In this document: piece after piece, positions 13,551 through 22,800 of the stretch
How the letters are laid out: each line of letters opens with the position of its first letter
Position numbering within the stretch: the first letter of the stretch is position 1
Source: Catonia carolina
Taxonomy: Eukaryota; Arthropoda; Insecta; Hemiptera; Achilidae
Direction: 5' to 3'
Assembly (NCBI GenBank): GCA_035578175.1
Contig: JAQMRL010000001.1
Span: forward strand, 47,019,553-47,083,552
DNA: 64,000 bases
The notes under the pieces: generated by a model
Databases searched by the model: none
What the model saw: only the letters and a program-made list of their open reading frames with translations
Told to the model about the DNA's origin: nothing
Position numbers and translations under genes: made by a program

Positions 13551-16102
13551 GTATAAAATTGACACATAGGTACAACACATAAAAAAATAATAAAGAGTCA
13601 TTGTGTTCAATTTTTCTATACTTTATGAACTTTACCTTTGTAGTGAAAGGAACATGTTAGCAAACTATAGTCTACTACTAAGTGTTCCTACAAGTACTAA
13701 TAAACTAGTATAGGAATGCCAGAGCATTCAAATGTAAAGAATCTGTCCGATAATAACTAATGGAAAAATATTGATTCAATTAAATTGTTTTGCGGTGTAA
13801 AATTTTAACTCTGTAAATGATTGAATAATCTCTCTCATAAATACGGTAATCACTCTGTCCGTGTGATTTATTGCGTGACTCAAAATAGCTGATGAGTTTT
13901 TTGGTTTGATCGTTTACGGCAAACAGGTTTTATGTTTCTCACACAAATGCAGGTACACATAGAATAGGTGGGTAATGTAGGCCAACAATATAATTATGCA
14001 GGAAATTAGGTTACCATGTTGTTAGGTTAGACTAATCCTACTAACAATTATTATTAGGCTTGTGTGCGTCCAATTAATTATTGGAATTGAATTAAATTGT
14101 TTTAATTAAGTTTCCCCTCTATGGTGTATTGTTGTGTTGTATTGTGTTGAAGCTATGTTGAGAATGTAGACCTGTACCATTAAATTAGTCGGTGGTCGGA
14201 TAGGGTGGGAAATGGGCTTTCGAAGGTGGTTGTAGTGCGTGCCGTTTGTATGCAGCTCTGTCCATGTGATGAGCTCACGCCCTTTCCCCCCTTATTATGC
14301 GATGCCCATGTTATAGAATAGACCATGTATAATTTGATAGATGGATTGCATGTACAACATACCATTAGTTTATCAGCAGTTGCGTTCAACAACAAATTCA
14401 AGGTATGCCAACATTAAATTATTATCGGTTACCTTTAAATTTGTTAATAACCCACGACAATGTCCGTACACTTGTTCAGTTTTGCTATTCCTAAGTAAAA
14501 CTTCACTTTATCACATTTTCAGTTAAATAACAATAATGTTAATTCCAAATACACTTTCATAACTTTATATTTGTACTCCTATCTACTTTCTATTTATAAA
14601 TTTTCAAGATTTCTTCTGCCAAAGTAAAAGAAAATAAACAATATTTTTGTGTTTTGAGCCAACCTCACATTGAATTACAAAAATTACAGTGTTCTTAGTG
14701 TGTTTTAAGATTCTCCACCAAATGTACTAAGCAAATTCTCTTAGTTACTTTACATACTTAACTAAGAACTTTGTAGCAACAGCAGCATCGGACAAATACA
14801 TCTTTTGCTGTTAATAACTGGAGGATCAAAATAATGAAGGAAAATTTTCTACGTTACTTTTACACAGCGATAGAAATAGAGTAGCTACTGGCATATTCAC
14901 TGTGCTTTGACCAGATTAGATAAGGTACTTACTGAGAAAATTAGAAGGAGGATGCTAGAGAGAGTATAATTGAACTTATAAACAACGGTTGTTATGTTGT
15001 GGACGTATCAGAAGATGGATAAATAATAAAACGGAATGGATTTTAGGGTAAAGAGAGAGGAAGGCAGGCTACTAAGATTATAAAGAAACTGGATAGAAAT
15101 GATATGCAGGAGACAGACTTGGGTGCTTGGGTAATGGGGATCGGGAGAATAGGGTGACTGGAGGGTCTGGTTAAGGAAAGATAGGCAGCTGGAGATGTCA
15201 TAATTTTAAAAAGCATTTACACATTACACAGAAAGACACTTGTCAAAGAGTGGCTGTTAACGATAACATCATACCGCAGAGGGAAGACGTTAAATGCAAA
15301 TAAATTAATCTAAATTAACAAAGGTTATCTGATGTACAAAAGTGATCCAAAATTTTGCCATCAATGTGGTGTTCTTGGACAATAGGCTGTATGTTGATTG
15401 AATGGCTCGCTTCTCATTCTGAGCGCTTTTTGTGTAACTTGAATCTTAGCGTAGGTCTGGCTGAATGGTGAAGTTGTTAAGAAAACTTTACCTTTCTGAA
15501 AGATTATTAAATTAATAAGAAAAAATATGATGTGAAACACTCACACAACTTTCTCTTTCCAATGTAAATGATAAAAATACGTAACTTAATTTTAATCATG
15601 AAGGGATGAAGCTAAATGCAAATCAGCTTACCTGGGCCTAGATTTGATGAGCAAAATTATGAAACACTCTTGTCACTAATCTAGGCTTTGTAGAAAAGCG
15701 AAACTGATAAAAATTGGAGGTTTTTCAACTTTCGGTAACTTTGATTACATACAGTTTTACAAAAAAATTTATATTCAGACCACAATCTTAAAAAAAAAGT
15801 TTTGATCACGAAAACACAGCCCCACGAATGTCAGCAGACATGTTGCTTACTCCATTTTATAGAACAGAAAAAACGTAGTAAATGAGATCATTTAAAATAA
15901 AATTGCGAGTGCTATTTTTGAGAAAAATTTCAAAAAAGTAAAAAAAAAATACACGAGTCAACTACTTTCAGTTTACCGATTTTGATGAAAATTTTCTCAG
16001 GGGACCTGAAAATGTGTATTTCCTGTAAAATCTTAATTTAAAAAATTGATGTGAAAACATAACTTTCCTTACCTTTATGAAATATAGAGCAAGATAAAGT
16101 AA
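13551..16102. other. Intergenic DNA left of the large element
   Basis: No gene seen. The sequence is AT-rich with short frames only. A purine-rich stretch at about 14940-15190 lacks any clear coding frame. The DNA continues unremarkably up to the target-site duplication of the Polinton element. Confidence 0.5.
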
Positions 16103-16108
16103 AAATAT
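16103..16108. repeat. Target-site duplication, left copy (aaatat)
   Basis: The six bases aaatat directly precede the first base of the left TIR and are repeated exactly at 33298-33303, directly after the last base of the right TIR. A 6-bp duplication is the hallmark of Polinton/Maverick integration by a retroviral-type integrase. Confidence 0.9.
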
Positions 16109-16115
16109 AGTAGTG
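16109..16115 (+). other. Terminal AGTAGTG triplet repeat (left end)
   Basis: The very end of the element is two AGT triplets followed by G, mirrored at 33291-33297. Short terminal triplet repeats are used for the jump-back step in protein-primed replication (known for adenovirus), and Polintons are thought to replicate this way. The assignment to this role is inference. Confidence 0.5.
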
Positions 16116-16138
16116 TAAAAATGAGAGATCCAGCACAA

Positions 16139-16198
16139 CCTTGACCTTTGACCCCCGGTTCGAGCACAACCTTGACCTTTGACCTTGACCTTGACCAA
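16139..16198 (-). promoter_or_regulatory. Cluster of AGGTCA-type half-sites, left terminus
   Basis: Read on the minus strand this is a run of AGGTCA half-sites, several in the extended form TCAAGGTCA and some as AGGTCAAAGGTCA (direct repeat with one spacer). These resemble binding sites of nuclear receptors such as FTZ-F1/SF-1 (extended half-site) and DR1 dimers. Only the sequence match is seen. Binding is inferred. Confidence 0.45.
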
Positions 16199-16262
16199 AG
16201 AAAAAAAAAAAAAAACCGCCAAAAAAAAAAAAAAAAAAAAAAATCCCGCCAAATTTTTTCCC
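16199..16262. repeat. Homopolymer A tracts with ccgcc islands (left)
   Basis: Two long A runs separated by ccgcc and followed by tcccgcc and ccccgcc islands. The right arm has the reverse complement with longer runs (about 33127-33205). Such tracts are prone to length change and to assembly error, so the exact lengths are unreliable. Confidence 0.7.
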
Positions 16263-16419
16263 CGCCAAATTTTCAAACCCGATTTTCTCCGAAACCGCTG
16301 GACCGATTTTGATGCGGACGGCACCCACGTGACCGGGAGATCGAGATCTACAAGATAAGCCCTAATCCGTAGCCGTATCCCCGATGGAACCTGAGATAGC
16401 TTGTAACACGTGACCCGAG

Positions 16420-17283
16420 GGTCGGATCAACGAGGTTCAGGTGCGCGCAGGATCCGGACATTCCGTAGAACGCGTTACGTCCGGTTTCGACCGTTAGGTT
16501 CTTTCGGGACCCTAAATATATAAATTTAGAAAATATGTTACCGCCAAAAAAAATAACGCGGGACGGGCCGCAAGACTCGTCGCACCACCCGCAGGACATC
16601 CGTAGCACTACCCGACGAGGTGAAGACTAATGATTGGGGCGATGAAAGCTGTTTACTTGCAACTCTATTTTTTAATTTTGGCAATGACGCATGTTGTTGT
16701 TACGAGTCACGTGGCATGCGCGTGCCTTTCATTGACGTCATTCGTTTTTTATCTATGCACGCGCCAGACTATTGATCGGGATGATGCAACTTGTTATTGC
16801 AATTAAAGATGATGCAACGTGTTTACTTTAATTTATTAGCATTGACGTCATTCGTTTTTTATCTATGCACGTGACAGACTATTGATTCAGATGATGCAAC
16901 TTGTTATTGCAATTAAAGATGATGCAACGTGTTTACTTTGTTTATTTGCAGTGACGTCATCCGTTACCCGCCGTTCGGATCGTCGAGGTTCAGGTGCGCG
17001 CAGGATCCGGACATTCCGTAGAACGCGTTTCGTCCGGTTTCGACCGTTAGGTTCTTTCGGGACCCTATAAATTTAGGAAATATGTTACCGTCAAAAAATA
17101 ACGCGGGACGGGCCGCAAGACTCGTCGCACCACCCGCAGGACATCCGTAGGTGAACCCGACGAGGTGAAGACTAATGATTGGGGCGATGAAATCTGTTTA
17201 TTTGCAACTCTATTCTTTTAATTTTGACAATGACGCATGTTGTTGTTACGAGTCACGTGGTATGCGCATGCCTTTCATTGACG
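16420..17283. repeat. Tandem GC-rich TIR module, two copies
   Basis: A block of about 300 bp with caggtgcgcgcaggatccgg, gtccggtttcgaccgttagg, gcgggacgggccgcaagact and a catgttgttgttacgagtca end occurs at about 16425-16745 and again at 16979-17283. It is separated by two short units carrying tgacgtcatt and gatgatgcaacttgttattg. A third truncated copy lies at 17708-17790. The same set is inverted in the right arm (32090-32960). Confidence 0.75.
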
Positions 17284-17367
17284 TTATAAATAAAGAAACT
17301 GCAGATTCAGCGTTTCCATTGTATTTGAATAGATCACATGTATTAGCATAGGGAAATCGTATGTATA

Positions 17368-17632
17368 AATTTTTTTATTTTTATTCCTAATTTGTGTACG
17401 ACGCAATCTGTTCAATTCAGAACAATAAGCAACCCTATGACCCAATGAGATGAGGATGATGTGTATGACGTGTAAATGAGGTGTAGTCTTGTACAGACCC
17501 ATGCCGACCATTCCTGAGAGTATGGTTAATTGAACCTCAACCACCAAAGTACACTGGTAACCACTGTCTAGTATTCAAATCCATATAAAAGTAACTATCT
17601 TTACTATGATTTGAACCAGGAACCTTCGTCTC
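17368..17632 (-). repeat. SINE-like repeat family A inside left TIR
   Basis: Minus-strand copy of the family seen at 13281-13550. The B-box-like ggttcaaatc lies near 17610-17619, and the tail attaggaataaaaataaa runs to 17370. Directly beside it (17641-17690) lie several CAGCTG palindromes. The same insert is at the matching place in the right TIR. Confidence 0.7.
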
Positions 17633-17780
17633 CGAAAATCAGCTGTTAAACAGCTGATAAACAGCTGTTAAAAATCAGCTGTTAAATTTTGACGACGATA
17701 CAAGTATAAACGTTCCGTAGAACGCGTTACGTCCGGTTTCGGCCGTTAGGTTCTTTCGGGATCCGAAATATATAAATTTA

Positions 17781-18572
17781 GGAAATTTCGTTTCAGAACA
17801 CCCTATACTTTGTTTTATTCGCATTGACGTCATCCGTTTTTAATCTGTGCACGCGCCGGACCAACGATCAGGATGATGCAACTTGTTTATTACAATTAAT
17901 TTTTCTAGACGATGCAACTCTATTCTTTTAATTTTGACAATGTCACATGTTGTTTGTTACGAGTCACGCTGCATGCACGTGCCTTTCATTGACGTCATAA
18001 AACTTGTTATTGCAATTAAAGATGATACAACGTGTTTACTTTGTTTATTTGCAGTGACGTCATCCGATTTTTATCTGTGCACGCGCCCGACCATCGATCG
18101 GGATGATGCAACTTGTTTATTACAATTAATTTTTCCAGATGATGCATCATATTATTCGTTAAAGTCACCAAATTTAGGAAATTTCGTTTCGGAACACCCT
18201 ATACTTTGTTTTATTCGCATTGACGTCATCCGTTTTTAATCTGTGCACGCGCCGGACCAACGATCAGGATGATGCAACTTGTTTATTACAATTAATTTTT
18301 CTAGACGATGCAACTCTATTCTTTTAATTTTGACAATGTCACATGTTGTTTGTTACGAGTCACGCTGCATGCACGTGCCTTTCATTGACGTCATAAAACT
18401 TGTTATTGCAATTAAAGATGATACAACGTGTTTACTTTGTTTATTTGCAGTGACGTCATCCGATTTTTATCTGTGCACGCGCCCGACCATCGATCGGGAT
18501 GATGCAACTTGTTTATTACAATTAATTTTTCTATATGATGCAACATATCATACGTTAAAGTCACCAACCGTC
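17781..18572 (+). repeat. Tandem 396-bp CRE-rich unit, two copies (left TIR only)
   Basis: Copy 1 starts at 17781 and copy 2 at 18177 (period 396, set by ggaaatttcgtttc). Each copy has three tgacgtca-type sites plus gatgatgcaacttgtttatt and the acgagtcacgctgcatgcac block. The right arm keeps a single copy. The extra unit accounts for the TIR length difference and probably arose by unequal exchange or replication slippage. Confidence 0.8.
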
Positions 18573-18700
18573 GACTCAGCGATAAGGTGTTTGTTTCAAT
18601 TTTTTAAAAACCGTTGACGTCATACCGCTTGTTATTCTCATTATGTACACAGAACCGCAAACTCAGCGTTTCCAATGCATTAGCATAGGGTAATTATGTG

Positions 18701-18822
18701 TATAAAAGCGCGCCGATTTTCCCATCGAATCGTAACTCTACTGCCAGTAGTATCCACTGTCAGTCCACTGACGTCACAGTTCTTCTGATTCTTCTTCTCT
18801 ACCTACCTACCGTTAATTGAAG
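18701..18822 (+). promoter_or_regulatory. Inward TATA promoter and leader exon, left TIR
   Basis: TATAAAA lies at 18701-18707 inside tgtataaaagcgcgccg. An ATG-free stretch follows and ends in attgaag/gtgagt, a strong 5' splice site with intron start at 18823. This is a plausible promoter plus untranslated first exon reading into the element. Upstream it shares ctcagcgtttcca and tagcataggg with other promoter copies in the element. Candidate acceptors downstream are those of the CAA/CAC leader exons, the 81-residue gene, the RING gene and possibly the nucleotidyltransferase gene. Splicing is inferred from motifs only. Confidence 0.65.
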
Positions 18823-18983
18823 GTGAGTTTTATTCTACTTTAAATATTTTAAAATTTTAAAAGACTTTAGCACTTTTATGAAATATGCACTTTGAATCCT
18901 TTATAAAAATTAAAACCTAAAATTTGTTTATAAAATTATGACGTAGAACCTAATACGAATTTAACGACGGGTAACACGTTGCC

Positions 18984-20610
18984 GGTACAGCAACAACACC
19001 AGTTTTAGCCGTTGTTGGTACAGCAACAACAACAACACCAGTTTCAGCGTTTACTATTATAAATACGGAATAACAATTTCCATACCTAAATTAAATTGTT
19101 CCAACCGCATGTCGGTAGTTTAGTAACGTATGTAAAACGCTCGTTCACTGAATATTTAGTCTGTTGTTTTAATCTGCAGCAACACAACAACCGATACCGA
19201 CTTAAACGTAGAATTAAATAAATTTGAACTTAAAATCTTCTTATAAAATTAATACTTTGACTAACGCATGTAAAACGCTTGTACACTGAATATTAAGTCT
19301 GTTGTTTTAATCTGCAGCAACAACAACCGATATCGACTTAAACGTAGAAGTAAATAAATTTGAACTTAAAATCTTCTTATTAAATTTAGACCTTGACTAG
19401 TCGAACTTAGAATGTAGTGGTATTAAAACGAGCCTCTAATGCGTGTTTCTGGTTTTGTTCTGTTTTAGTTTAAAACCATCCACCACCACCAGCAACAACG
19501 ACAACGACAACAACCAACAACAACAACCACCAACAACAACAACAAAATCAATTTGTTTGATCACAGCTCTTATTTAAAGGTTGGTCTTATTATAGATACC
19601 ATACTGGAATAATATTAATTTACATACTAAAAATAAAGGGTTATTTGTTTTAACCGCATGCGATGAGTGTAGCAAAGCGAATCCGAGTAAATATTTAATT
19701 TAGAAACCCTTGACGAGTCTCTAATGCGTGTTTCTGTTTTGTTACGTTTCAGTTTAAAATCATCCTCACCACCGCCGCTACCACCATCACCACCGCTACC
19801 ACTACCATCACCACCAACAACTAGTGTTACAGACAAGCCTTCATTTAAAGGTTAGCCTTATTTTTAAATACAATATTTGTACTAACTACATATGATTAGT
19901 TTTGCATTGTATGTAATACCGAATATTATATCATACTAATAAAGTTATTAATCAGTAGCCTTTACTATAATTATACCTAAAACTTTAAGTTTGAACTTAC
20001 TGTAGTAACTAAGAGAGGCAATTTATATGCCAGTGTACCGTCGAGATCTTTGATAGACGATGAACCATCGTTTTTGTTTTACAGCAAGTATGCGGACATT
20101 GAGGGTAGTGCTCCCAAAAATACAAGGGAGGATTTGGGGACATAGGATCTGGGCTGGGGAGATGAAGGCGCTCCTCTTCGTGCCTGAGGCTGGGGATTGC
20201 ATGTCGGCATGGGTGGACATGCAAACCCTTCGGGAGCTGGGGTTGTACGAGGAATTCCATGCATACCTAGATTCCCTTCGACCTACAACCCCAAGGAAGA
20301 CCCGGTCTAGGAGAAGAAGGAGAATGATGAAATAGGTAATTTTATTATTTAGATGACATTTAGTCTGTTGTTTTAATCTGCAGCAACAACAACCGATATT
20401 GACTTAAACGTAGAATTAAATAAATATGAACATAAAATCTTTTTATAAAATTAGTCTCTAATGCGTGTTTCTGTTTGTGTTACGTTTCAGTTTAAAATCA
20501 ACCATCACCACCACCACCACCACCGCCGCTACCACTACCATCACCACCGACAACACCAACAACAACAACAACAACAACAACAACCAACAACAAAATCAAG
20601 TGAAGTTTTA
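18984..20610 (+). repeat. Repeated splice-acceptor/CAA-CAC leader-exon modules
   Basis: Three copies of a module made of aatgcgtgtttctg, a pyrimidine-rich run ending in tttcag or ttttag, then tttaaaa(t/c)ca and a run of CAC, CAA and ACC triplets (about 19472-19580, 19753-19851 and 20491-20613). The first two end in tttaaag/gtt, a possible weak donor. Another acceptor-like motif, ttttaatctgcag followed by caacaacaacc, recurs at about 19180, 19318 and 20382. No ATG was seen within these exons. The third leads straight into the RING gene ATG at 20614. They look like alternative untranslated leader exons. CAA-rich leaders are known to be unstructured and well translated. Confidence 0.55.
20090..20335 (+). 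CDS. Small basic protein, 81 residues, unknown function
   Basis: A compact exon: the acceptor tttttgttttacag ends at 20084, the ATG follows six bases later, and the frame runs to a TAG at 20333-20335 followed directly by gtaatt. Visible features are MRTLRVVLPKIQ at the N terminus, LRELGLYEEFHAYLDSLRP near residues 53-72, and a strongly basic tail with RSRRRRRMMK that could act as a nuclear-localisation or nucleic-acid-binding signal. It is richer in GC than its surroundings, which favours coding. No family was recognised. An open frame also exists on the opposite strand, but the splice context supports the plus strand. Confidence 0.5.
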   Translation: MRTLRVVLPKIQGRIWGHRIWAGEMKALLFVPEAGDCMSAWVDMQTLRELGLYEEFHAYLDSLRPTTPRKTRSRRRRRMMK

Positions 20611-20613
20611 ATA

Positions 20614-22099
20614 ATGGATACAAGACCGACAACAAGCAATATCGTTAAGAAATCACGAAAACGCACTAGTTTAACTGTTCCTGAGACTGAAAATAATGAT
20701 ACTTCGGAACAAGTAAGTTAAATAAAATTTTATTTTATTAACTTAAGAATAACACAATTATGCATTAATTTCTTGAACATATTTTAAGTAGAAAATGTAT
20801 TTTACGCATTGGCTTAAGAATAACAAAAACATTTAAATTTTACATTGTTCACTAACTATAAAATAAACAAATACTGTACGTTTTAGAAATGTCTTGTGAA
20901 TATATTGTGTTAGGAAAAAAGGATAACCTTCCTTTTATAAATTTAATTTCTTTAACATATTTGAAGTAGAAGATGTATTTTTTACATGCTACATAGAACA
21001 TGCATGTTCTTCATGTGAAAAATTTTAATTACAAATGAAAATAATATCTAATGTGGAGTACCTGCACAAAAATAAAAATAATTAATTTGTATTAAAAATT
21101 TATTTTATGCATGTGAATATATTATGTTTAAAAAATCCTTTCATGCAATATAGCAACAGAAAAAACAATTAAATCAATTTATTAACTTTACTAAAAAAAT
21201 TAGAAAAGGCTTGTATGCATGTGAATATATTATGTTGAAAAAATTGATAACCTTCATTTTATTACAGGTTAAAAGATTTCAATCATTATGGAACGATAGA
21301 ACTAAACATTTCGAAGAAATAATAACCAAAATTAAATCGGATGAAGAAATACGGAAAATAAACAAAATAATTAAACAAGGAGCCGGCATAAGAAATACAT
21401 GGAAACAAAAAGTTCTTTCAACACAAGAATTAATTTCTAAAAAGGAAACGGAACTCGAGGAATTGAAAGGTAAATATAATTTGTATCTTAAAATAAAAAA
21501 TATATTACAATAAATATATAAAACGGAAATTGAAAGTATAAATTTATTAATAATTTCTGTTAATAAAATCAAATTGTTATTCTTTTGTTTTAGCTCAAGA
21601 ACAAAAAATGACGATTCAAATTATTGATCACACACGTATTATATCACAGCAAAATGTAGCGTATATGGCACGTGTTAACAGTTATATGCAGGAATATAAA
21701 GAAAAGGTGAATGTGGTATTACCAGAGGAATATCAAATGATAAAAGAGTCGGTCGAAGATATGACACCGTACGAAGAGGCCGGAAACGATATCTTGGATG
21801 AAATAAAGCTTCATAACGACAAGTATTCATGTAGGTATATACAGCAAAATATATATAATTGTCCCGTCTGTAAGGACATAACAACGCGGGAATTTTCATG
21901 GTTTTTTGGAAAATGCAAACATATGTGTTGCCGTGATTGTATAAAAGAAATGTTTTTTGTCACAGACGGCGGTGAAGAAGCAATAAAGTGTCCGTTATGT
22001 CGTGAAGTTAGTACTACAGTGTTGAATTTCCAACGCAAGTCGGAACTAAACACTTGTAATATGGAGGATGCGAAAGTACTTTTATTAGGTTGGGAATGA
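20614..22099 (+). CDS. Spliced coiled-coil/RING-finger protein (probable E3 ubiquitin ligase)
   Basis: Three exons join in phase: 20614-20712, 21268-21469 and 21594-22099 (donors gtaagt and gtaaat; acceptors ttattacag and tgttttag), giving about 268 residues. Exon 1 is basic and Ser/Thr-rich (KKSRKR), exon 2 is a Lys/Glu-rich likely coiled coil (about residues 34-100), and exon 3 has a C-terminal RING finger at about residues 190-236 with CPVC, CKHMCCRDC and CPLCR. The ligand order C3HC4 (C-x2-C, C-x-H-x2-C-x2-C, C-x2-C) is complete. RING proteins transfer ubiquitin from E2 enzymes and are common cargo in insect DNA viruses. The substrate is unknown. The ATG at 20614 is the first after the CAA-rich leader. 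The transcript probably starts at the left TIR promoter. An AATAAA lies at about 22183. Confidence 0.75.
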
Positions 22100-22499
22100 A
22101 TGCATTCGTTATGTTATGAAAAAAGTTAATATGTCTATATATCGGGTAATAATATGGTATATTTTTATATATATCTTTTAAATAAAAAAATTAACCAACT
22201 ATTTAATTTGTATATCGTTATAAATAAAATTTCATTTTAGTAAAATTTCATTTTAGTAAAATAATATGTGAATATAAAAAAAATTGATTTTGCAACGGAT
22301 CTGTGGCAGACATAACTCTTTTAATTCTTGGTTATTGTAAGTGACGATATCTAGTAGTCTCTATATGTTCTAAAGATGGAACCAGATTATTGTATTCATG
22401 ATCATGACTACAAGCCATCACTGATGATATCTTCCTCATTTATATAAATGGGGTATACGGGACAGTCGAAAAAGGTACTCATGAGAAATCTATAGAAGT

Positions 22500-22800
22500 C
22501 TCCGGCCTATCTGAGGTCCTCTACTTCTTCGATACATATTTGAAACGAAAATCCGAATTCGTTCCCTACGTTCTGACACAGCTGGCAGACTTCCTCTTGC
22601 TCAGAGTCTACGAGGTCGTATATCTTCCACTATTTTTAAATCTAATAACTTTTTTATAAGCAAGCTGCAGTCTAGCATAGTGTATCTTTTTATATAGAAG
22701 TCTCAGGCCTATCTGTGGTCCTCTACTTCTTCGATACATATTTGAAACGAAAATCCGAATTCGTTCCCTACGTTCTGACACAGCTGGCAGACTTCCTCGT
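22500..22800 (-). repeat. Direct repeat of about 100 bp at the 3' end of the PolB fragment
   Basis: A segment with cctctacttcttcgatacat and cgttctgacacagctggcag occurs at about 22503-22593 and again at 22693-22795 (191-bp offset). On the minus strand both copies have an alternative open frame containing EEVCQLCQNVGNEFGFSF that stops shortly after. The second copy lies inside the PolB-fragment frame but in a different reading frame. This suggests a tail exon duplicated by local rearrangement. Confidence 0.7.

Larger units (their letters stand above)
16734..18780. promoter_or_regulatory. Array of CRE-like TGACGTCA sites
   Basis: By eye about a dozen tgacgtca or near-matches (for example near 16735, 16845, 16951, 17827, 17990, 18055, 18223, 18386, 18451, 18614 and 18769) are spread through the TIR, usually as attgacgtcat or agtgacgtcat. 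TGACGTCA is the palindromic site of CREB/ATF-family bZIP factors. The array ends just past the TATA box of the inward promoter, so an enhancer role is a natural inference. Confidence 0.55.
16109..18983 (+). repeat. Left terminal inverted repeat (2875 bp)
   Basis: Pairs with 30782-33297 in inverted orientation. The match runs from the terminal AGTAGTG to the gtaacacgttgcc block at 18971-18983 and stops at the next base. Inside are, in order: AGGTCA-type half-sites, homopolymer A tracts, two copies of a GC-rich module (about 16420-16745 and 16979-17283, with a third partial copy at 17708-17790), a SINE-like insert, two copies of a 396-bp CRE-rich unit, and an inward TATA promoter with a leader exon. 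Short frames in the repeats that begin MFITINF are repeated non-genic sequence and are not annotated as genes. Confidence 0.9.

Noticed and set aside
16348..16608. 86-codon frame in the GC-rich TIR module (and its mirror 32762-33022)
   Set aside because: No motif and no splice or promoter context. The frame is not kept in the second module copy at 16979-17283.
17883..18617. Two similar 112-118 codon frames beginning MFITINF in the left TIR, with a near-identical one in the right TIR (31158-31487)
   Set aside because: They lie in tandem repeated, CRE-rich DNA, repeat internally and have no domain. Their similarity reflects the repeat unit, not protein constraint.
20461..20613. His/Gln-rich extension upstream of the RING gene ATG
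   Set aside because: It lies after a splice acceptor with no ATG in the exon. The apparent start at 20461 is in the intron, so the triplets are more likely untranslated leader.
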